DNA from: Kiloniellaceae bacterium
GTDB taxonomy: Bacteria; Pseudomonadota; Alphaproteobacteria; Kiloniellales; J153
Reading direction: 5' to 3'
Length of the DNA: 37,875 bases
Assembly (NCBI GenBank): GCA_021776095.1
Contig: JAJFGO010000078.1
Span: 1-37,875 of the forward strand
The notes beneath the pieces are model-generated. The model did not search any database, was not told the DNA's origin, and saw only the letters and a list, made by a program, of their open reading frames with translations. Below are positions 32,848 to 37,875 of this stretch, piece after piece; positions within the stretch are counted from its first letter, which is position 1; every line of letters starts with the position of its first letter. The position numbers and the translations under genes were made by a program.

Positions 32848-33828
32848 ATGGGGCGTTACCTGGCACACCGGATACTCCACTCCTTTGTGGTTATCTGGGG
32901 TGCCGCGACGCTGGTGTTTCTGATCCTGCACCTCTCGCCCGGCGATCCAGCCGTCAATCTGGTGGGCGAGAACGCGACTCAGGAACAATTCGAGCTCGTG
33001 CGGAGGTCGCTTGGCTTGGACCTGCCTCTGCACGAGCGCTATTTCAATTACCTGACCGATCTTGCCGCCGGAGATCTCGGAACGTCGTGGTTTGTCGGTC
33101 AGCCGACCGTCGATATGCTTCTCGAGCGGCTTCCCGACACCATTGAATTGACGTTGGTCGCCGCGCTGATCGGCATTCCTCTGGCCATCGGGCTGGGTAT
33201 CGTCTCGGCGGTGTTCCGCCGGTCTGGCCTCGACTACATGGCCAACATTGTCGCCCTGTTCGGGCTTTCGACCCCGAACTTTTGGCTCGGCGTGATGTTG
33301 ATCCTGCTCTTCGCGGTCGAGCTTCGCTGGCTGCCGTCTATGGGCCGGGGGCCGGTTTTCCATGAAGCTATTGCCGCCATATTCTCCGGACAAATCAAAC
33401 CTTTGGCCGATTGGGCGAGCCATATCGTGTTGCCGGCCGTAACGCTCGGCACCTTCTTAATGGCCTTGGTGACGCGCCTCACCCGCACAGATATCCTGGA
33501 AAATCTGGGACGGCCTTACGTCAAAGTCGCGCGTGCCAAGGGCGCAAGCAACTGGGGCGTGATCTATCACCACGTGCTGCCGAATTCACTGATCTCGGTG
33601 GTCACGGTCATCGGGCTGGAGGTTGGCTCTCTCTTGGGCGGCGCCGTGGTGACGGAGACGGTCTTTGCCTGGCCCGGCATGGGGCGCTTATTGGTTGAAT
33701 CGATCCAACGGCGGGACTATCCGGTGATTCAGGCCGGGGTCTTGCTCACCTCTTTCGTCTTCGTGTTCGTCAATATCCTGATCGACCTCATCTACGTCTA
33801 CCTGGACCCTCGAATTCGCTTAAAGTAG
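32848..33828 (+). CDS. Peptide-type ABC permease (DppB-like)
   Basis: 326 residues, six membrane segments. DppB features: MGRYLAHRILHSFVVIWGAA, LSPGDPAVNLVGENATQEQF, LGLDLPLHERYFNYL, the EAA-like loop TDILENLGRPYVKVARAKGA, VVTETVFAWPGMGRLLVESI and the C-terminal LIYVYLDPRIRL. It starts 16 bases after the binding protein and is three bases from the next permease. Confidence 0.95.
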   Translation: MGRYLAHRILHSFVVIWGAATLVFLILHLSPGDPAVNLVGENATQEQFELVRRSLGLDLPLHERYFNYLTDLAAGDLGTSWFVGQPTVDMLLERLPDTIELTLVAALIGIPLAIGLGIVSAVFRRSGLDYMANIVALFGLSTPNFWLGVMLILLFAVELRWLPSMGRGPVFHEAIAAIFSGQIKPLADWASHIVLPAVTLGTFLMALVTRLTRTDILENLGRPYVKVARAKGASNWGVIYHHVLPNSLISVVTVIGLEVGSLLGGAVVTETVFAWPGMGRLLVESIQRRDYPVIQAGVLLTSFVFVFVNILIDLIYVYLDPRIRLK

Positions 33829-33831
33829 GTC

Positions 33832-34698
33832 ATGGAAACCGGCTTCGCACGCATCTGGCAGGAGTTTCGCGGAAACCGTCTGGCGCAATTCGGTGCGCTC
33901 TTTGTCACCGTGCTTGTGGTCACGGTCGTCTTCGCCTCCGAGATCGCCCCTCACGATCCGACCAAATTCCATCTGCCCGAACGCAACCAGCCGCCGGTGT
34001 TCCTGGAGGGCGGCGATTGGGTCTTTCCTCTTGGCACGGATGCCCATGGGCGCGATGTCCTGAGCCGAATTATCTACGGCGCCCGCACCTCGCTGGGGAC
34101 AGCCGCCGCCGGCGTTACCATCGCGGTGATTGTCGGCGTGACCTTGGGCCTTATCGCGGGATATTTCGGCGGCGTTTTAGACACGCTAATTATGCGTTTC
34201 GTAGATATCTTGCTGTCCATACCGCTCATACTCTTGGCCCTTCTCGTGATTGCGGTTCTCGGCCCCAAAATTATCAACATCATTTTGGTCATGGGCGCGG
34301 CCGGCTGGATTTGGCATGCCCGCATTGTGCGCGGGAACGTGCTGCGCATACGCGAGGAGCAATTCGTCCTCGCCGCGGTCAACGTAGGCACCTCACACTT
34401 CGGCATCATGCGCCGGCACCTGCTGCCCAACCTGCTCGCCCCGGTCTTGGTAACCGCCACCATGCAGATCGGCTTTATGGTGATCCTGGAAAGCGGGCTC
34501 AGCTTCTTCGGTATCACCGGCTCATCGCTCTCTTGGGGTTGGGATATCTCGGCCGGCCGCAAATACCTGGGAACCGCATGGTGGATCGCATCCTTTCCGG
34601 GATTCGCCATTTTCTTCACGGTCCTCAGCTTCAACATGATCGGCGATTTCCTGCGCGACGCCATCGATCCTCACAGCCGACATACGCCAGTCGGCTGA
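33832..34698 (+). CDS. Peptide-type ABC permease (DppC-like)
   Basis: 288 residues. DppC features: IWQEFRGNRLAQFGALFVTV, PLGTDAHGRDVLSRIIYGAR, VDILLSIPLILLALLVIAVL, the EAA loop REEQFVLAAVNVGTSHFGIM, ESGLSFFGI and the end FNMIGDFLRDAIDPHSRHTP. Last gene of the plus-strand set. The frame after its stop runs into the remnant at 34699. Confidence 0.95.
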   Translation: METGFARIWQEFRGNRLAQFGALFVTVLVVTVVFASEIAPHDPTKFHLPERNQPPVFLEGGDWVFPLGTDAHGRDVLSRIIYGARTSLGTAAAGVTIAVIVGVTLGLIAGYFGGVLDTLIMRFVDILLSIPLILLALLVIAVLGPKIINIILVMGAAGWIWHARIVRGNVLRIREEQFVLAAVNVGTSHFGIMRRHLLPNLLAPVLVTATMQIGFMVILESGLSFFGITGSSLSWGWDISAGRKYLGTAWWIASFPGFAIFFTVLSFNMIGDFLRDAIDPHSRHTPVG

Positions 34699-34863
34699 CC
34701 CGCCGAGCTCGAAGCCGCGCGGCGCACCGCCGCCAAACTTGTCCAGACCAACGGCGAAGAAGTCCCATTCGCCTTCCGCGCCGTCGGCGTGGAGTTGCCC
34801 CGGCACGCGGGCGCAGTCTTAGTGAGCGGCGTGGTTTTTTCGGCTAGGACCGCCGGCTTCCGG
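34699..34863 (+). pseudogene. Coding remnant of unknown family (fragment B)
   Basis: The frame directly after the permease stop stays open for about 54 codons and includes AAKLVQTNGEEVPFAFRAVG and ELPRHAG, ending at the TAA that falls at the IS66 left end. It shares LV, GEE, FAFRA, EL and RHA at matching spacing with the fragment at 12598-12717. No start codon or ribosome site of its own. It may be the tail of a gene cut by the IS66 insertion or by deletion. I do not recognise the family. Confidence 0.4.
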
Positions 34864-34906
34864 TAAGCGCCCGGTGAACCCGCCCTGCCTTTGAACGGTA
34901 GTGAGA

Positions 34907-34940
34907 GCTAATGTCCATTAGTGAGTTAATGGACATTAGC
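34907..34940 (+). repeat. 34-bp palindrome in the IS66 leader
   Basis: Arms GCTAATGTCCATTA and TAATGGACATTAGC are perfect complements of 14 bases around GTGAGT. It ends just before the GGAG site of tnpA. In RNA it would form a stable hairpin next to the start; on DNA it could be a repressor site. Confidence 0.8.
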
Positions 34941-34951
34941 GGAGCGTTTTT

Positions 34952-35305
34952 GTGGCGATGCGGCGCAGACGTCGGAATTGGAGTGATGACGAGAAGCGGA
35001 TGATCTGCGCGCAAACGCGGGTGCGCGGTGTGTCGGTTTCGCAGGTCGCACGCCGGTACGATGTCAACGCGAACCAGGTGTTCAACTGGCTGAAGGAGCC
35101 GCGCTTCGCGGATGCGGAGCCACCGGAAGCCGGGACCGCTTTTCTCCCCGTAGAGATAACCGAACCCCGGGGCATGCCTGTTCTGAGTGACAGCACAGAA
35201 CCCAGCACGCTGGAGATCGATCTGTGCAGCGGCCATCGGCTGCGGCTCACGGGGGCATACGATGCCGATGCTCTTGCGCGGTTGGTCCGGGGTCTGTCGT
35301 CATGA
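34952..35305 (+). CDS. tnpA: IS66 accessory protein TnpA (IS66 Orf1)
   Basis: 117 residues. The N-terminal helix-turn-helix [20 protein letters not shown], then [21 protein letters not shown], is the IS66 Orf1/TnpA signature. A conserved C-terminal FLPVEI and an [19 protein letters not shown] segment follow. The GTG start has GGAG seven bases upstream; ATG 34958 is the alternative. The reading frame is intact. It overlaps tnpB by ATGA. Confidence 0.9.
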   Translation: MAMRRRRRNWSDDEKRMICAQTRVRGVSVSQVARRYDVNANQVFNWLKEPRFADAEPPEAGTAFLPVEITEPRGMPVLSDSTEPSTLEIDLCSGHRLRLTGAYDADALARLVRGLSS

Positions 35306-35520
35306 TCTCGGTCCCAGCATCGACGAAGGTATGGCTGGCCGCGGGCGTCACTGACATACGCAAAGGGCTCAACGGTCTCGCGGCATTGGCGCAGGATGTT
35401 CTGAAGCAGGACCTGTTCTCGGGGCATCTGTTCGTGTTCCGTGGACGCCGGGGTGACCTGTTGAAGGTGATCTGGTTTGACGGTCAAGGCGCGTGTCTAT
35501 TTTCTAAGCGCTTGGAGAGA
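35302..35520 (+). pseudogene. tnpB: IS66 TnpB (Orf2), C-terminus deleted
   Basis: Starts [20 protein letters not shown], then [20 protein letters not shown], and [20 protein letters not shown] as in all IS66 Orf2 proteins. It runs as far as [13 protein letters not shown], then breaks into the tnpC coiled coil. About the last third of TnpB (the region after KRLERG) is missing, so it cannot be functional. Confidence 0.85.
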
Positions 35521-36564
35521 AGCTGTCGATCTTCGAGGCCGAGATCAAAGAGCGCGATTACCGGATCGAGAAGCTGGAGCATCAACTGCTGGCCAACAAG
35601 TACGCGGACCATCTTCCGCTTTATCGCCAGTCGCAAATCTTCGAGCGCGAAGGTGTCGATCTCGACCGCTCGACCCTTGCCGATTGGGTCGGCAAGTCCG
35701 CAACCCTGCTGGAGCCGCTGGCCGATGCCGTCCAGCGCCATGTGCTCGGCGGCCAGGCCATTTTTGCGGATGATACTCCAGTCAAATTGCTGTCACCCGG
35801 TGCGGGAAAGACAAAGACCGCACCGGCTCTGGGCTTATGTCCGGGACGAACGGCCTTGGGCGAGTGAAGCGCCACCGGCGGCGTTCTACCGCTTCTCGCG
35901 TGACCGAAAGGGCGAACAGCCAACTGAACATCTCAAGGACTATACCGGCTGGATACACGCGGACGGATATTCCGGGTTCAATGAACTCTATCAGTCGGGC
36001 CGTGTCCGCGAGGTGGCGTGCATGGCGCATATCCGGCGCAAGCTCGTCGATGCGTTCTAGTCGCAAGGCTCGGTGATCGCCGAAGAAGCAATCAAACTGA
36101 TCGCCGCGCTTTATGGCATCGAGAAAGAGGTGCGAGGCCAGTCGCCAGAATACCGCGCCGCCATCCGGCACGAGAAAGCCAAACCGCTGCTCGACGATCT
36201 GGAACACTGGCTCAGCGATCAACTGCCCAAAATCTCCGGTAAATCCGATCTTGCCAAGGCCATCCGCTACGCCCTGACCCGCATGAAGAAACTGCGCCCC
36301 TATCTCGACCACGGCTTTCTAGAGCTGGACAATAATTGTGCCGAGCGATCTATGCGTTGCGTAGCTCTAGGTCGTAAAAATTGTCTTTTCATGGGCTCCG
36401 AAGGCGGCGGCAAATCAGCCGCAATCGCCTACACCTTGATCGAAACGGCCAAATTGAATGGCGTCGATCCGCAAGCATGGCTTACCGATGTCCTCAGCCG
36501 GATTGCTGATCACAAGATCACCCGGTTCGACGAGCTGCTCCCCTGGCGGTACGCTCAGACCTGA
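35515..36564 (+). pseudogene. tnpC: IS66 transposase TnpC, multiply disrupted
   Basis: Piece 1 (about 35515-35820) starts at the coiled coil [18 protein letters not shown] and jumps straight to [19 protein letters not shown], losing the zinc-finger region and the N-terminus. It holds the first acid in FADDTPVK. Near 35820 one extra base shifts the frame; piece 2 continues as [20 protein letters not shown], then [17 protein letters not shown] with the second acid. An in-frame TAG at 36058 interrupts between VDAF and [11 protein letters not shown]. Piece 3 carries [12 protein letters not shown] with the catalytic Glu. Clearly inactive. Confidence 0.88.
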
Positions 36565-36740
36565 GCGTAATTGGCTGCGTCCAACTGCGGAAGGACGGGT
36601 CGACCGGACGCTCTCGACGAAAAACACACTTAAGGTGAATCTTTGCATTTTCATCGTCTTCTCTTCTCGGGATTCAACATTGCGTCCAACGGAAGCTCTG
36701 GGCGATCTGCCTTGAACTAGACTGGGCCTACACCAAGAAT

Positions 36741-37307
36741 CTAAACCGCATTTCGGTAAACGCTCATCGTTGCGCCCGAACTCAACGCTTCCGACCTCTG
36801 TAACTCTAGATTGACTGGGATTGACCCCTCACCAAATAGGCGTTTGCCCGCGCCGATAACAATCGGAAATGTCCAAATTCGATACTCATCGATGAGTCGA
36901 TGTTGGAGGAGGAGCTGGACCAAACCATGGCTACCGTGTACCTGCAATAATGGACCGTCTTCCGCTTTTAGCGCATCAATCGCAGCCGGGACATCGCCGC
37001 TAATCTTGATGGTAGGTTTCCACGCCTTGTCGATGGGCCGAGAACTGACCACATATTTGGTGGCACTATCCAACGGGGATTCAGACCCCGAGAAGAAGGG
37101 CGCGAACTCGTCATACGTAGTCCTTCCGAGCAAGACGTCATAAGGTTGCGACATAGCTACCTCTCCGACGCTCTCCATTACGTTGTCCCAGCACGGATTG
37201 GCCCATCCACCTTCAGTAAAACCGCCAGATAAGTCTTCATCCGGCACCCTGGGAGATTGCATGACGCCGTCTAAGGAAACGAAGGTCAGAATCGCTAATT
37301 CTCTCAT
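36741..37307 (-). CDS. Dihydrofolate reductase family protein (RibD C-terminal-like)
   Basis: 188 residues with a RibD-C/DHFR-like fold: ELAILTFVSLDGVMQSP, YDVLLGRTTYDEFAPFF, TKYVVSSRP, LLQVHGSHGLVQLLLQHRLI, DEYRIWTFPIVIGAGKRLF. Such YwjB/YyaP-like proteins bind NADPH, but their substrates are mostly unknown; it is not expected to be housekeeping DHFR. It starts two bases after the truncated GFA gene and forms a three-gene minus-strand group with it and an SRPBCC gene. Base composition is more A/T than the left of the window. Confidence 0.88.
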   Translation of the reverse strand: MRELAILTFVSLDGVMQSPRVPDEDLSGGFTEGGWANPCWDNVMESVGEVAMSQPYDVLLGRTTYDEFAPFFSGSESPLDSATKYVVSSRPIDKAWKPTIKISGDVPAAIDALKAEDGPLLQVHGSHGLVQLLLQHRLIDEYRIWTFPIVIGAGKRLFGEGSIPVNLELQRSEALSSGATMSVYRNAV

Positions 37308-37309
37308 GG

Positions 37310-37501
37310 TTAGCTGCTCAAGCTATTGTTGCTGCGGAATGGGTCTGTTTGGATACGGAACCATGCACTGATCTGATGCGAGGTTCCGGTTCGCCGCTGA
37401 CAAGCCAAACAGTGGCATATCGAAGTCATCGTTGGCTCTCCAACGGTTGTGAAGGTAAGTTGGCCACACCCACACTTAGCGGCTCTGGTTTTCTGTTCCA
37501 T
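37310..37501 (-). pseudogene. GFA/CENP-V domain protein, truncated
   Basis: 63 residues carrying the first part of a GFA domain: AAKCGCGQLTFTT, then TSICHCLACQRRTGTSHQIS, with the zinc-binding cysteines in CGCG and CHCLAC, and AWF. Family members continue for another 50-70 residues including a further cysteine pair, but here the frame ends after a non-homologous tail (RIQTDPFRSNNSLSS) right before the DHFR-like gene. Probably the 3' half was deleted. It lies one base after the SRPBCC stop. Confidence 0.7.
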
Positions 37502-37502
37502 C

Positions 37503-37875
37503 TTAGTCCGAGAGTGCTGTAGCCAGTGCCTCTAACATAACGCGAGTACCTTGCTCACGGTCGGCTGGAGTGTCGGCGCCATCGAGATATACCCCTTGCT
37601 CTGTGAGCAGCAATCGCGCACTGTCGTCGCCTGAAGCAGTAATCTCTACGGTTACCAGAGACGCTGAAATCCTTACCTTATCGAAGTCCATTGTGTAGCT
37701 GTACACAATACGGTGATCGGGTACGATTTCATGGAAGATTGCTTCGTAACCAAAAACCAGCCCGTTCGGAGCTTCGCCAGTGAAATGTTCACGGCCTCCA
37801 ATTCGGTAGTCGAGCAATAGTGCGCCCTTTTGGTCGGTTGGACCAAACCATCGCGCCTTCATTTTGGGATTTGTC
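37503..37875 (-). CDS. SRPBCC (AHSA1-like) domain protein, 5' end outside window
   Basis: The visible 119 or more residues match the AHSA1/START-like fold: KARWFGPTDQKGALLLDYRI, GGREHFTGEAPNG, IVPDHRIVYSYTMDF, RISASLVTVEI and LLLTEQGVYLDG. Family proteins have about 30 residues before KARWF, and the frame remains open to the window edge (TNPK before MKARWF), so ATG 37862 is probably internal. Such genes commonly sit with an ArsR-type regulator, which may lie just outside the window. Function unknown; the fold binds hydrophobic ligands. Confidence 0.85.
   Translation of the reverse strand, partial: TNPKMKARWFGPTDQKGALLLDYRIGGREHFTGEAPNGLVFGYEAIFHEIVPDHRIVYSYTMDFDKVRISASLVTVEITASGDDSARLLLTEQGVYLDGADTPADREQGTRVMLEALATALSD

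Larger units (their letters stand above)
34863..36615 (+). mobile_element. Degenerate IS66-family element
   Basis: The left end begins GTAAGCGCCCGGTGAACCCG, a typical IS66 terminal repeat. The right end, ACGGGTCGACCGGACGCTCTC (complement GAGAGCG...), matches it with several mismatches, so the end has decayed. About 1.75 kb lie between, shorter than the roughly 2.5 kb usual for intact IS66 elements. Inside are an intact tnpA, a tnpB lacking its C-terminus, and a tnpC with an internal deletion, a frameshift and a stop. No 8-bp target duplication is visible (left flank GGCTTCCG, right flank GACGAAAA). Confidence 0.85.

Noticed and set aside
34855-36623. 8-bp target duplication of the IS66 element
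   Set aside because: Flanks GGCTTCCG and GACGAAAA do not match, so no duplication can be claimed.
1-37875. CRISPR arrays, tRNA/rRNA genes, prophage structural genes
   Set aside because: No regularly spaced repeats, cloverleaf-like sequence or phage gene families were recognised by eye; a tRNA or CRISPR search would settle it.

Overview
The window is GC-rich, with dense gene packing, TTG/GTG starts and many ATGA/GTGA overlaps. The divergent pair of a soluble lytic transglycosylase and dapA-smpB, a bactofilin/M23 pair and several Tat-exported binding proteins suggest an Alphaproteobacterium, probably of the Rhodospirillales type. This placement is inferred from gene content and order; I could not run a search.

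Region by region. 1-7.0 kb looks like core chromosome: the tail of a chemotaxis receptor, smpB and dapA (minus strand), then divergently a lytic transglycosylase, a type II haloacid dehalogenase, an alpha/beta hydrolase and a PLP-dependent threonine/serine dehydratase. 7.0-9.2 kb holds an M23 peptidase overlapping a bactofilin (minus strand), a cell-shape module. 9.5-12.5 kb is a thiamine operon, thiO-thiS-thiG-thiE (minus strand), behind a clear TPP riboswitch. 12.6-14.7 kb is an accessory patch with more A/T: a remnant coding fragment, an XRE-ImmA/IrrE regulator-protease, an unknown partner gene, and a palindrome over their promoter. 14.7-20.1 kb is a DeoR regulator divergent from a SLOG-fold protein and a four-gene polyamine/iron-type ABC importer; a near-identical motif lies in front of both the SLOG gene and the first permease.

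20.2-28.5 kb is the most striking part: an amide-responsive operon. A promoter and leader RNA contain a hairpin with an A1/G4 hexaloop that overlaps an intrinsic terminator, the layout targeted by ANTAR antiterminators. Behind it come an AmiC-like cytoplasmic amide sensor, an AmiR-like ANTAR protein, a complete urea/short-amide type ABC importer (binding protein, two permeases, two ATPases) and an acetamidase/formamidase. The predicted logic is that an amide releases AmiR from AmiC, AmiR stabilises the antiterminator hairpin, and the operon is read through, giving uptake and hydrolysis of the amide for nitrogen.

28.6-34.7 kb holds a frameshifted S9 peptidase remnant and a divergently arranged peptide-type ABC importer (two ATPases on minus; binding protein and two permeases on plus). 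34.7-36.6 kb has a second remnant fragment related to the one at 12.6 kb, followed by a decayed IS66-family element. The right end (36.7-37.9 kb, minus) has an SRPBCC protein (cut by the window edge), a truncated GFA-domain gene and a DHFR-like protein, visibly more A/T-rich than the rest. I saw no tRNA, rRNA or CRISPR array.
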